Notes under the pieces: generated by a model
The model's input: only the letters and a program-made list of their open reading frames with translations
What the model was told of the DNA's origin: nothing
Databases searched by the model: none
Origin: Lewinellaceae bacterium
GTDB taxonomy: Bacteria; Bacteroidota; Bacteroidia; Chitinophagales; Saprospiraceae
Length of the DNA: 64,000 nucleotides
Reading direction: 5' to 3'
Assembly (NCBI GenBank): GCA_016712415.1
Contig: JADJRC010000050.1
Span: 62,001 to 126,000, forward strand
Part shown: piece by piece, positions 1 through 9,588 of the stretch
How the letters are laid out: the number at the start of each line of letters is the position of its first letter
Position numbering within the stretch: position 1 is the first letter of the stretch
Position numbers and translations under genes: made by a program

Positions 1-30
1 ACAAGTTTCGAGAATTCAACTTTTTAACTT

Positions 31-1074
31 ATGAAAGAAATTCTGTATATCGGATGTACAGAGGTTGGCCAAACCAGTTTTGAACGATTAAATGCTATTC
101 GCGATCTTGGTTATACTGTTACAGTATTAAATGGGTGCAAGCCATTGAACGCGATGACACTTCTGTGGCAAAAGGCTGCAGCTGTATTGGGAATTGTAAG
201 CGACCCACTCTCACTGAATAAATCCATAAAAGAAATTTTAGGCCGAAAACCCGTTGACATAGTATGGGTGGATAAAGGAACCCGTATAAGAGCGTCTACC
301 TTGAAATGGATAAAACAGCAGTGGCCGGCATGCACTTTGGTACACTTGAATCCTGATGACCCATTCGGATATTTCAGGAAGGGCTGGAGTGTATTCCTGA
401 AAGCCATACCCTTTTACGATATTCATTTCGTTGCACGTACACAAAACCTCAAGGAATTTGCCAAACTCGGTGCCACTTGTGTCATAACCTATGATCGCTC
501 ATTCTCAAAACACTTGCACCGTCCGATTTCACTTACCCCAGAAGAGAAACAAAAGTATAATGTACAGGTTGGCTTCATTGGTTCCCATGCCCCTGCGCGC
601 GCAGCTATTATATCTTTTTTGATAGAAAATGGTATTCCTGTAGGTGTTTATGGCGATGGTTGGGATCAGCAGGAACATTGGGCGACGATAAAATCGCACT
701 ACCGTGGTCGCGGCCGTTTTGGTGAAGAATACGCCAACATCATCAACGGAATGGGGAATAGCTTTGCCTTTCTTGCGACATGAAAACCGGGATGAAAAGG
801 ACAGCCGTACCTTCGAGATACCAGCCTGTGGCACCTTTATGATTGCTGAACGCAGTTCAAAACATGAATCGTTTTTTCAGGAAAACGTCGAAGCAGTTTT
901 TTTGACACCCGCGAAGACCTGCTTTATAAGATACGGTATTACCTTAATCATCCGGATCAGGTAAAAAAAATTGCTCTGGCAGGTTACCGACGCTGCGTAG
1001 ATTCTGGTTACGATCACCATAACCGTATGAGATACCTCTTACAGATTGTAAATGATAGAAAAATAAAGACCTAA
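31..1074 (+). CDS. CgeB-like glycosyltransferase (two frameshifts)
   Basis: Probable glycosyltransferase of the CgeB/DUF3880 type acting on the surface polysaccharide built by this locus. The ATG at 31 opens MKEILYIGCTEVGQTS, followed by a Rossmann-like N-terminal half and the family-like block GFIGSHAPARAAI. The first frame ends at 783. Reading one frame over from the G-run at 753-756 gives IALPFLRHENRDEKDSRTF and the C-terminal signature FEIPACGTFMIAE. A second slip in the T-run at 897-903 restores a frame that ends at the TAA at 1072-1074. Both lesions are single-base changes in homopolymers, so I infer sequence error. The stop is immediately followed by the GTG of the next gene, which fits an operon. 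The assignment rests on motif recall only. Confidence 0.7.
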
Positions 1075-2481
1075 GTGCATACAGCTGAAATCTGGCTACC
1101 ATTCATTCTTTCCTTGCCGATCATTGTCGTTGGAGGGATCACCCTGATTCGTTTGTTGAAGTCACAACACGTCAACTTGTTGCGCATATATGTACTATGC
1201 TTTGTTTTGCATTTTGTACTTATGCCGCTGTATGGGTTTTTGGCGGAATGGATTTCCACTAGCCAATGGCCCTATCTAGCAGATGAGATATTCTCGGCAT
1301 ACCTGGTGTTGTACGTTTTCCTAGGTGCCATCCTGGTCGTCTTATTCGTTTTTAATACCCTACCCCAGCGGTTTCGACGTGGATGGAGTATTCCAAGATT
1401 ACTGGAAAAACAATATACAGATCAGTCATTGTCCAAGATCATACAACTGTTTACCCTGATCATGAGTTTTCTGATCGCTTACAACCTGTATTTTGGTTTT
1501 ACAAGTTATGCATCCGGCACACTTGAACGAATACTTAGCGTTCCTTACCCCCTTGTCGTACTCAAAAGCCTGACAACCATTTTTATTTTCGGCCTGGTTG
1601 GCTATGGTGCGTTGCACTTGGTAAGGGGGAAAAGATACCTGCTTGCCGGAGTAGTTCTGCTAAGTAGTAATATTATTGGAAACATATATTCAAGACGGGG
1701 TTATTTGTTGGTAATTATTTTATTAATATTGTTCAAATATTTATTAGATCGGGGCAGGATGCCAGTCCGTCAGGTACTTGTGGTCAGCTTCATTGGCATT
1801 TTTGTATTAAAAGTATTTTTCCCATTTTTGTTTGTATTTCGCCAGCTTACCATGGAAGAGCCACCAGGGGGCAAAAAAGCAACGAATATATCACAAACTT
1901 ACGAACTTACCCTGAGCACCAAAGGGGAACAGCTGGGCAGAGGCCGCGATGCAAACGAAGCGTATCGAGCAAATCAAGTTGCTCGAAATATCGAATTCAT
2001 GCGGCTTCCAATGGTCGAACAGCGCTATATGCACGGTATTCTTTTTGGTGCACAACTGGCAGCAGTAATACCCCGCGCCATAAACCCGTTGAAACTGGAA
2101 GGCGGCAAAGCCCTTGCGCCGGAAACCATTATACTCCTGTTTTATGGCCGTAAAGGCTTTGACCTGGCAGATAATTTACCTTTGTATGGTTTCCTAGAGT
2201 TTGGGTATTGGGGAGTGTTTATTGTCGGCCTGTTTCAGGCGTTATACCTGATTTTGCTGGAACGACTTGTTTTCAGTTTTCAAAAAATTCATCCATTTCT
2301 TGGGCTTTCCGTTCTGACCTGTGCCATTTATAATCATATCAACCTCGAATACCCCTATCAACAGGAGCTGGCACTTTTTCGCGATCTGATTATTCTCTAT
2401 TGCATTGCCTGGCCCCTTGCATTTCTATTCAGGCTGTTGGCCAGGCACCCACTACAGGCGCCACAACCCAGCAATACATGA
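1075..2481 (+). CDS. Wzy-like O-antigen/oligosaccharide repeat polymerase, membrane
   Basis: A 468-residue protein made almost entirely of hydrophobic segments (about 11 to 12 predicted helices), with a polar loop near residues 265-330 rich in charged residues (TMEEPPGGKKATN onward). Size, topology and position among glycosyltransferases are typical of Wzy-type polymerases, which join lipid-linked repeat units at the periplasmic face. Sequence in this family is poorly conserved, so the call relies on topology and context; an O-antigen ligase is the alternative. The GTG start at 1075 directly abuts the previous stop, indicating translational coupling. Confidence 0.65.
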   Translation: MHTAEIWLPFILSLPIIVVGGITLIRLLKSQHVNLLRIYVLCFVLHFVLMPLYGFLAEWISTSQWPYLADEIFSAYLVLYVFLGAILVVLFVFNTLPQRFRRGWSIPRLLEKQYTDQSLSKIIQLFTLIMSFLIAYNLYFGFTSYASGTLERILSVPYPLVVLKSLTTIFIFGLVGYGALHLVRGKRYLLAGVVLLSSNIIGNIYSRRGYLLVIILLILFKYLLDRGRMPVRQVLVVSFIGIFVLKVFFPFLFVFRQLTMEEPPGGKKATNISQTYELTLSTKGEQLGRGRDANEAYRANQVARNIEFMRLPMVEQRYMHGILFGAQLAAVIPRAINPLKLEGGKALAPETIILLFYGRKGFDLADNLPLYGFLEFGYWGVFIVGLFQALYLILLERLVFSFQKIHPFLGLSVLTCAIYNHINLEYPYQQELALFRDLIILYCIAWPLAFLFRLLARHPLQAPQPSNT

Positions 2482-2500
2482 AAAAAGTATTTAGCGTATT

Positions 2501-3657
2501 GTGAATAAAATAAAAGAACCAAAGGGAATCGTGGAACAGATCAAGTTACAGACAGTGCTGCTGTATTTGAAGATATCTTCCATGTTGTTGCATGCAGTAC
2601 ATGAGTTAATTTTCCGAAAACACCGCTCCCCGGAAAAGATACTCGTATTTCGCACCGGTTCCATTGGCGACAATATTTGCGCCATGCCGGCTATCGCTAA
2701 TCTGAAACGCCATTTTCCGGATGCAAACCTCCAATTGCTGACCAATGCGGGGAAAGGTCTGCCTGATCTTGTTTCATTTGAGGCACTCATTGCTCCGGGT
2801 ATTTTCGAGAAGATTATCAACTATGAGAACCTTAGTCCGAAAGAGTTGAGCATAATTCTGCGGAAGGAACAATTCGACCTGGTGATACAATTTTCACAAT
2901 TGAATGCACCCATATCGCGTATGCTGCGCGATATGTTCTATTTCCGTTTTGTTATTGGCATACGACACGGATTTGGATGGATGTTCAACAGTCCCTTGTT
3001 TTTCAAACAAATCCAGGAAAAATACCTGCACAGGGTCGATGAGAGAACCCGGCTCAACAATATACTGGTGCAAAACGGAATACCGGTGCGGGAAATAGAT
3101 GTATTTAACTGTCATGTAGCGGATACTGACCACCTAAAGGTTGAAAAAGCGCTTCAACGGCTCCCCTTGGCAACAGACCGTGTTTGGCGATGGTACCAGG
3201 TGCAAAACGCCCTCAAAACAGATGGCCCATCGAATACTTCGAGACCGTTGCCAGGCACTATTGCCGTGAATACAACATATTCCTGATCGGCGGCCCCGAA
3301 GATGCGGTTCCGGCAGAAAGGATAGCTGAACTACCCAATACCTTCTCGTTCTGTGGCGCCCTCACTCCGGTACAAAGCGGATTGTTAATGCAGCGATGTC
3401 AACTTGTCCTGAGTAACGATACGGGACCGATGCACTTGTCATATGCCTTTGGCGTACCTGTGACAGCCATTTTCAGCAACCGCGATTTCTCCGGAAGATG
3501 GTTCCCTCCTCAGGACGGAAAAAACGTGGTACATCGCGCTACAAACATTGCTTGCGCTATTTGCCTCGGCGAAACATGCTCGAATAATATTTGCATGAAA
3601 AACATAGACCCACACACGGTAATTGAAAGTATGCGCAAAACACTCACACAGATCTGA
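2501..3657 (+). CDS. GT9 glycosyltransferase, heptosyltransferase-like (frameshifted)
   Basis: Family 9 glycosyltransferase, related to ADP-heptose:LPS heptosyltransferases. The first frame (2501-3286, GTG start) carries the N-terminal signature FRTGSIGDNICAMPAI and a first Rossmann domain. The second (from about 3184 to 3657) carries the C-terminal donor-binding domain with LSNDTGPMHLSYAFGVP and a Cys-rich tail (CAICLGETCSNNIC) common in this family. The frames overlap by 103 bases and together give the usual length of about 380 residues. The slip lies near 3165-3190. The stop is two bases before the asnB start. Acceptor and sugar cannot be read from sequence. Confidence 0.8.
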
Positions 3658-3659
3658 GC

Positions 3660-5510
3660 ATGTGCGGAATAAGCGGAATCATCGCCAACCGGCCGGCCGG
3701 TGTATTAAAGGATAGCGTGGAACGAATGACCGGCAAACTCCGGCACAGGGGGCCTGACGCCGGGGGGATATTCCAGGAGGATGGTGTTGCGCTCGGTCAT
3801 CGCCGTTTGGCCATCATTGATCTTAGCAGCGATGCGAATCAACCGATGCGAGATGCCAGCGGACGATACATCCTGGTCTTTAATGGTGAATTGTACAACT
3901 TCAGGGATATCAAATTGATGCTTCCGGAGTATAATTTTAGAACAAATTCGGATTCAGAAGTCATCCTGGCGGCATACGGCAAATGGGGTACGCGTTGCCT
4001 GGATTACTTTAACGGCATGTACGGCCTGGCCATCTGGGACCGGCAGGAAAAGTCGCTGTTCCTTACACGCGGACGCCTTGGCGTTAAACCGCTTTATTTC
4101 AGGCATGACGGAGACTCCCTGACATTCGCTTCCGAACTTCGTGCCGTGTTGGCAGGAATGGATCAGGCGCCGCGTCTCAATAAAAATGGCGTATTAAATT
4201 ACATGATGTATCAATCCGCCTGCGCGCCTGAGACACCTGTAGAAGGTGTGCAGCAACTAATGCCGGGGGAGTACGCCGTTTTCAAGGGAGGCAAACTCGA
4301 ACAACATCTTTATTGGAATATTGAGGACGCAAGACATATCGAACCCGACCGGCAGGCCATACACAAAACAGTTCGTCAACTGCTTACCGAATCAGTTCAG
4401 CGCCGGATGATCAGTGATGTTCCACTGGGCGCGTTTCTCTCCGGGGGCATCGATTCAAGTACCATTGTAGGGCTAATGGCCGAATGTACCGCACAACCCG
4501 TTCACACTTTTTCCATTACCTTCAGAGAACCCGATTTTGATGAATCGCGGTATTCCGCGCTGATTGCGCGGCGCTTTAATACCCGTCATACCCCCATTTT
4601 GATGCAAGCCGGTGATTTTCTTAACAGCTTTCCGGATGCACTTCGGGCCATGGACAATCCCAGCGGCGATGGTTTCAATACTTTTCTGATCTCCAGGGTT
4701 ACAAAAGAGGCCGGTATTACAGTCGCCTTATCGGGTATCGGCGGCGACGAATTGTTTGCCGGTTATAGTTCCTTCAAACGATGGCTGGCGCTGCGAAAGC
4801 ACTGGATCTGGCGAATACCCACAGCCCTTCGATCCACAGCAGGCCTCGTATTGCTCGCCGGAAATTCCAGCAAATTCGAGCGCATCGCCGGGTTGACGGC
4901 AGCACCCACGCCAGGCATTGAGTACATCTACCCGGCCATTCGGCAGGTATTGACTCTCCATCGTGCAAAAAAGATATTGCGCTGTCAGGACGAATGCCAT
5001 GATATGATGTATGAATTGCTGGCTGCTCGAAAAAAAGGTTTCAGCAAATTGCCTGTACTGAGCCAATACACCGCAGCGGAAATGCTCGGATATACTTTTA
5101 ATGTGCTGCTCAAAGACACCGACCAAATGAGTATGGCATCCGCATTGGAAGTTCGGGAGCCGTTTTTCGATTACCGGCTGATCGAATATGTATTGGGAAT
5201 ACCGGATGAGATCAAATACCCGCGTTACCCAAAGAGTTTGCTGGTAGAATCGTTATCCCCGTTGTTGCCGGATGAAATCGTTCATCGACCAAAAAAAGGA
5301 TTCACGTTGCCCTGGAACCAATGGCTCCGCACCGAACTGCGGCAATGGTGCCAGGAAAAACTAACCGGACTCGCACAGCGCCCCGAGTTCAACGGCGACG
5401 AAATCGGCAACATTGCCGATCGCTACTTTAACCATGCCGGTAACAACAACTGGATGCCGGTATTACAAATGGCCGTACTGGAAGACTGGATAGAACGCAA
5501 CCTGCCTTGA
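3660..5510 (+). CDS. asnB: Asparagine synthase (glutamine-hydrolysing), AsnB family
   Basis: Class II glutamine amidotransferase fused to an asparagine synthetase domain, 616 residues. MCGISGI at the N-terminus leaves Cys2 as the glutaminase nucleophile. The N-terminal half holds RHRGPDAGG and the glutamine-binding NGELYN; the synthetase half has the PP-loop LSGGIDSS near residue 260 and SGIGGDELFAGY near 360. Inside exopolysaccharide loci such paralogues often amidate a sugar acid or an aminoacyl substituent instead of making free asparagine; that role here is inference from the neighbours. The TTG of the next glycosyltransferase overlaps its TGA, so the two are probably coupled. Confidence 0.9.
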   Translation: MCGISGIIANRPAGVLKDSVERMTGKLRHRGPDAGGIFQEDGVALGHRRLAIIDLSSDANQPMRDASGRYILVFNGELYNFRDIKLMLPEYNFRTNSDSEVILAAYGKWGTRCLDYFNGMYGLAIWDRQEKSLFLTRGRLGVKPLYFRHDGDSLTFASELRAVLAGMDQAPRLNKNGVLNYMMYQSACAPETPVEGVQQLMPGEYAVFKGGKLEQHLYWNIEDARHIEPDRQAIHKTVRQLLTESVQRRMISDVPLGAFLSGGIDSSTIVGLMAECTAQPVHTFSITFREPDFDESRYSALIARRFNTRHTPILMQAGDFLNSFPDALRAMDNPSGDGFNTFLISRVTKEAGITVALSGIGGDELFAGYSSFKRWLALRKHWIWRIPTALRSTAGLVLLAGNSSKFERIAGLTAAPTPGIEYIYPAIRQVLTLHRAKKILRCQDECHDMMYELLAARKKGFSKLPVLSQYTAAEMLGYTFNVLLKDTDQMSMASALEVREPFFDYRLIEYVLGIPDEIKYPRYPKSLLVESLSPLLPDEIVHRPKKGFTLPWNQWLRTELRQWCQEKLTGLAQRPEFNGDEIGNIADRYFNHAGNNNWMPVLQMAVLEDWIERNLP

Positions 5511-6641
5511 AAATTCTCTTTCCCATCGGCACCCTGTACCCATCGCAAGCAGGCGGCCCCAGTAATACGGTGTACTGGATGGCCAAAGCCCTGGTAGCAG
5601 AAGGGGCAGAAGTGACCTGTATGGCGACCAACCACGGTGCAGAACAGGAGGTCGAGGCCGACCGTTGGCGCTCTGCGTCCTTTGGCAGGGTGATCTATTT
5701 CAGGGCGCGGTTCCACCAATTTCCGGTTAAAATGATGCTGGCAGCCGCCAAACAAATCAAACACCACGACTGCATACACCTGAACTCGCTGTTTTACCCG
5801 CCCTCCTTTATCCTGGCAGCCATAGCCACCTGGAAGAAAAAAGCGGTATTGTGGTCGTGCCGGGGCAACCTCGACGAGGCGGCCCTGCGATTCAGCAGAT
5901 GGAAGAAAATGCCCCTGTTGTGGATCATTAAAAAACTGTTTGCGGGTCCCGGCACAACTTTTCATGCCACCAGTTCGGTCGAAAGCGCGCACATCAAACG
6001 GCATTTCGGCCCGAACGTTCGCCTTGTGGAAGTCCCCAATTATATGGAGCTGCCCGTACCAATACCACGCCAGGTGCAAATGCCATACCTGCTTTATGTC
6101 GGACGAATCCATCCGGTAAAAGCCATCGACCATTTGATAAAGGCAGTTTCCATGTCGCAAACATTCCTCCGTTCGGTGTTTGAGTTGTGGCTGGCCGGAG
6201 CGGACAACAATGCACACGCAGTGGAATTGAAAAAACTTGTTGGCAGGCTGGGTCTGGAAAACAGGATACGGTTTATCGGGCACTTGGAGGGCGACGCCAA
6301 ACAGGCGTTGTATGCCAATGCTTATTTTTCCATACTGCCCTCGCATACCGAGAATTTCGGGAACGTTGTGATCGAGTCGCTGGCGCAGGGGACGCCCGTT
6401 ATTGCATCGAAAGGTACTCCCTGGGAGGTTTTGGAAAAAAACAAAGCCGGATTTTGGGTTGAAAATGATCCGGAGTCGTTAGCAAAGCCATAGACCGGGC
6501 ATTATGCTTTCGCCTGAAGAATATTCCGATTGCAGAAATCATGCGCATCAAATCGCTAAAAGGCAATTTGATGTTTTTGAAAATATTCACCGCTGGTTTG
6601 AAATCTACCGTGTAGCCATGAACCCGATACAAAGATGTTAA
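5507..6641 (+). CDS. GT4 glycosyltransferase (two frameshifts near the 3' end)
   Basis: GT-B fold family 4 glycosyltransferase. The start is TTG at 5507, overlapping the asnB stop (TTGA). The N-terminal FPIGTLYPSQAGGPSNTVYW glycine-rich loop and the donor-binding stretch LYVGRIHPVKAIDHLI are clear, and SHTENFGNVVIESLAQGTPV is the EX7E-like signature near residue 280. The first frame ends at 6493, but one base change near 6484 and another near 6502 recover a normal C-terminus (FDVFENIHRWFEIYR) ending with TAA at 6639-6641. This end overlaps the FkbM start at 6635. Two single-base slips only 20 bases apart suggest a local consensus error. Confidence 0.82.
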
Positions 6642-7393
6642 ACCTCCGCCACCTTTTCGAACGGCTCAGCAGGGGTGTGGTCTTAAAAAAGACCCTGCCG
6701 GCCGACTTTGGGAAACGACCGCTGCTTGTTTCTCCTGAAGGCGGAGGCCTCCGTTTTTGGAAGCAAAGCCTGAACGAAGCCGACCCTATGCTGCTACAGG
6801 TTGTCCGGCAGTTCATAAAAAAAGGCGACACCGTATGGGATGTGGGTGGAAACGTCGGGCTATTCGCATTCGCCAGTGCTGCCAGGTCTGCCAGTGGTAG
6901 TGTGGCCGTTTTTGAACCGGATATTTTGCTTGCTCACCTGTTACAAAAAAGTGCCGCACTCAATACTGACCTCAGGTTGTCTGTTTTTCCGTTGGCGGTA
7001 TCCGATAAGGATGGCATTGCCCGATTCAATATCGCCCAACGCGCAAGGGCTACCAACTATCTGGATGAAGGAACAGGTTCAACGCAAACAGGAGGCATAA
7101 GAAGTACCATAATGGTTCCAACCATAAGGCTGGATACTTTTCTGAACTGGTTCGACAAGCCGGATTTTATAAAAATAGACGTGGAGGGTGCGGAGCACCT
7201 GGTCTTTAAGGGTATGCTGCATATCCTTAAGGAGATAAGACCGACTATTCTGTGTGAGGTGAGCAGGTCAAACTGGGCCTTTATTTCAACAATACTCGCC
7301 GAAGAACGCTATAAGGTATACGATGCCGCCTTGCTGCCTGATCTTGTACCCGCTTCCAATCCGGTCTCCAATATCCTGATACTACCTGCCTGA
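6635..7393 (+). CDS. FkbM family SAM-dependent methyltransferase
   Basis: A 252-residue methyltransferase. The SAM-binding motif I is VWDVGGNVGLFAF near residue 67, an acidic residue follows in VFEPD, and the FkbM signature DFIKIDVEGAEHLVFKGM is near residue 177. FkbM enzymes O-methylate sugars or polyketides; in a glycan locus the natural inference is methylation of a sugar in the repeat unit. The ATG at 6635 lies inside the reconstructed end of the preceding GT4 gene, and the stop at 7391-7393 directly abuts the next ATG, so it sits within a tight operon. Confidence 0.9.
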   Translation: MLNLRHLFERLSRGVVLKKTLPADFGKRPLLVSPEGGGLRFWKQSLNEADPMLLQVVRQFIKKGDTVWDVGGNVGLFAFASAARSASGSVAVFEPDILLAHLLQKSAALNTDLRLSVFPLAVSDKDGIARFNIAQRARATNYLDEGTGSTQTGGIRSTIMVPTIRLDTFLNWFDKPDFIKIDVEGAEHLVFKGMLHILKEIRPTILCEVSRSNWAFISTILAEERYKVYDAALLPDLVPASNPVSNILILPA

Positions 7394-8299
7394 ATGCCGA
7401 AAATCAACCCGACTTCCCTAACCGTTATTATCCTCACGTTTAATGAGGAACTACACCTCGCCCGATGCATTGGCAGCATCGCACCGGTCGCGGAGCGCGT
7501 AATCGTCGTAGATTCTTTCTCAACCGACAGGACGCTGGAAATTGCCCGCGGGCTTGGAGCAGAAATCGCACAGCACCCGTTTGTGAACCAGGCACAGCAG
7601 TTCCAGTGGGCACTCGACCATATTCCGGTCAATTCCGAATGGGTTATGCGGATCGATGCGGATGAATACATCCTTCCTGAACTGGCGCAGGAACTGACGC
7701 AGGCATTACCCGGTATTGATGCCAGCGTTACCGGTCTCGGCATAAAACGAAGGGTCTTTTATGGACAAATGGATCAGGCGGGCTACTACCCAATGGTGCT
7801 GTTGCGGATATGGCGGAATGGCGCCGCCTACGTCGAACAAAAATGGATGGACGAACACATCTGTTTGAAACATGGAAACATGCAAATATTGAAGCACGAT
7901 ATGGTTGACCACAACCTGAACAACCTGGATTGGTGGACCGCAAAGCACAATGCATACGCCACGCGCGAAGCCGTCGAGCGCCTGAATTTGCAGCATCAGT
8001 TTAATACAGGCAGGCAGGACGCCAGCTTAAAACAGCATAAGGCCGCCTACCTCCGCCTGCCCCTTTTCATCCGCCCTTTCCTGTTTTTTTCTATCGCTAT
8101 TTTTTTGCGTTTGGGCTTTCTGGAAGGCAAACCCGGTCTGATCTGGCATTTGCTGCAGGGGTTTTGGTTTCAGTTTCTGGTTGATGCCAAAATCTTCCAG
8201 ATCAACTACCTCGCTAAAAAACACAATAAGCCGGTCGTCTCGGTGCTTCAAGAGGATTTCGGTATTAATTTTCAGGAGGATGCCCCAACACAAGGTTGA
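7394..8299 (+). CDS. GT2 glycosyltransferase, WaaE/KdtX-like
   Basis: Family 2 (GT-A fold) glycosyltransferase, 301 residues. The nucleotide-binding start is SLTVIILTFNEELHLARCI, and the metal-binding DXD-type motif is RIDADEY near residue 87. The pattern ILTFNEE..L.RC plus the C-terminal hydrophobic stretch (LFIRPFLFFSIAIFLRLGF) resembles the WaaE/KdtX branch that adds glucose to lipopolysaccharide cores, but specificity cannot be deduced. The ATG at 7394 follows the FkbM stop with no gap. The last 20 bases overlap the next gene. Confidence 0.88.
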   Translation: MPKINPTSLTVIILTFNEELHLARCIGSIAPVAERVIVVDSFSTDRTLEIARGLGAEIAQHPFVNQAQQFQWALDHIPVNSEWVMRIDADEYILPELAQELTQALPGIDASVTGLGIKRRVFYGQMDQAGYYPMVLLRIWRNGAAYVEQKWMDEHICLKHGNMQILKHDMVDHNLNNLDWWTAKHNAYATREAVERLNLQHQFNTGRQDASLKQHKAAYLRLPLFIRPFLFFSIAIFLRLGFLEGKPGLIWHLLQGFWFQFLVDAKIFQINYLAKKHNKPVVSVLQEDFGINFQEDAPTQG

Positions 8300-8837
8300 T
8301 CTCACGTCGTTTAACAATGCCGGCTTCGACCGCGGCGCACCGCGCTGGAAAGAGATTTGCTGGCTCCTGGTCAGCGCCATTTTTTTCCAGCACCCGCTCA
8401 GCCTCTGGAACGGCGCAAAGATCTGCTGGCTCCGGCTGTTCGGCGCCAAAGTAGGCTGCAACGTGCTCATTAAACCGCAAGTACTCATTAAATTTCCCTG
8501 GAAACTGGTGCTGGAAGACAATATCTGGATCGGAGAAAAGGCGTGGATCGACAACCTGGACCTGGTTCATATCCATCCGAATGTCTGTATTTCGCAGGGC
8601 GCCTACCTGCTCACCGGCAACCACGATTACAAAAAATCAACTTTCGACCTGATCGTCCGGCCCATTCACATCCATGAAGGGGCCTGGATCGGTGCAATGG
8701 CGGTGGTCAACCAGGGCATAAACGTGGGTGCGCACGCCGTGCTGACCACCGGCTCCGTGGCAACCCAACACCTGGAACCGTATGGTATCTACCAGGGCAA
8801 TCCCGCCGCCAGGATCAGAACCCGGGAAATACAATAA
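8280..8837 (+). CDS. WcaF-family putative colanic acid acetyltransferase
   Basis: Left-handed beta-helix acetyltransferase of 185 residues. I choose ATG 8280, inside the end of the preceding GT2, because MPQHKVDLTSFNNAGFDRGA matches the usual N-terminus of this family (DLSSFNN..FDRG). The membrane-anchoring segment WKEICWLLVSAIFFQHPL follows. Hexapeptide repeats run from about residue 60 (VGCNVLIKPQVLIKFPWKL), with the catalytic-region motif TGNHDY near 117 and a closing GNPAARIR. It probably O-acetylates a sugar of the exported polymer using acetyl-CoA. AGGAGG precedes the ATG, though Bacteroidota rarely depend on such sites. Confidence 0.88.
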   Translation: MPQHKVDLTSFNNAGFDRGAPRWKEICWLLVSAIFFQHPLSLWNGAKICWLRLFGAKVGCNVLIKPQVLIKFPWKLVLEDNIWIGEKAWIDNLDLVHIHPNVCISQGAYLLTGNHDYKKSTFDLIVRPIHIHEGAWIGAMAVVNQGINVGAHAVLTTGSVATQHLEPYGIYQGNPAARIRTREIQ

Positions 8838-8840
8838 GTA

Positions 8841-9588
8841 TTGAAAATTTCCATCGTCACCCCCGCTTTCAACAGCGCCGGCACCATCCGGGATACGCTG
8901 GAGTACATCAGGTCGCAGGTCTACCCGGCGATCGAGCATATTATCGTCGACGGCGTATCGACCGATGATACACTGGCCATCGTTCGGGAATACGCGCACG
9001 TGTCTACCGTAATCAGCGAGCCGGACCGGGGCTTGTACGATGCAATGAACAAGGGGGTGACAACAGGCCACCGGCGATATAGTAGGTATCCTGAATTCCG
9101 ACGATTTTTACACCCATCCACAGGTGCTCAGCCGTGTTGCCGACCTGCTTGTTCAAACCGGCGCTGATGCATTGTACGCTGATATGGAATATGTCGATGC
9201 CCGCGACACCAGCCGGGTGGTGCGTACCTGGAACGCGGGACCGTTTCGCCCGGACAGTTTTCAAAATGGCTGGATGCCGCCCCACCCTACCTTTTTCGTC
9301 CGCCGGCATCTGTATGAGCGGTTCGGAATGTTCAATCCCGACCTTCGCTTCTCCGCCGATTACGAATTGATGCTGCGTTTTATCCTGAAGCACAACGTTT
9401 CAACATGTTACCTCAGGGAAGTGACCGTTCGGATGCGGACCGGAGGCGCGAGCAATGCCAGCATTCGGAATCGCCTGCGCGCCAATCATGAAGACCGCCT
9501 GGCATGGAAACTGAACGGGTTAAAACCGCGGTTTTATACCCTGTATATGAAGCCTTTATCCAAAATCGGTCAATATTTTATCCGTTGA
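8841..9588 (+). CDS. GT2 glycosyltransferase, WcaA-like (frameshifted)
   Basis: Family 2 glycosyltransferase. It starts at TTG 8841 (MKISIVTPAFNSAGTIRDTL) and contains HIIVDGVSTDDTLAI and DRGLYDAMNKG, both typical of the WcaA/WbbD group. The first frame derails near 9062 (read out to 9167). The continuing frame, from about 9067, gives ATGDIVGILNSDDFYTHP with the DXD-type SDD, then a normal C-terminal half (GWMPPHPTFFVRRHLYERFG) to 9588. The combined length of about 248 residues is normal. The TGA stop is overlapped by the TTG start of wecB (TTGA). Confidence 0.85.

Noticed and set aside
753..903. Programmed frameshifting in homopolymers
   Set aside because: Slips occur in many unrelated genes at different sequences and both directions, without slippery heptamers or conserved stimulatory structures.
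5423..6346. 307-codon minus-strand frame over the GT4 gene
   Set aside because: Shadow of the GT4 coding strand.
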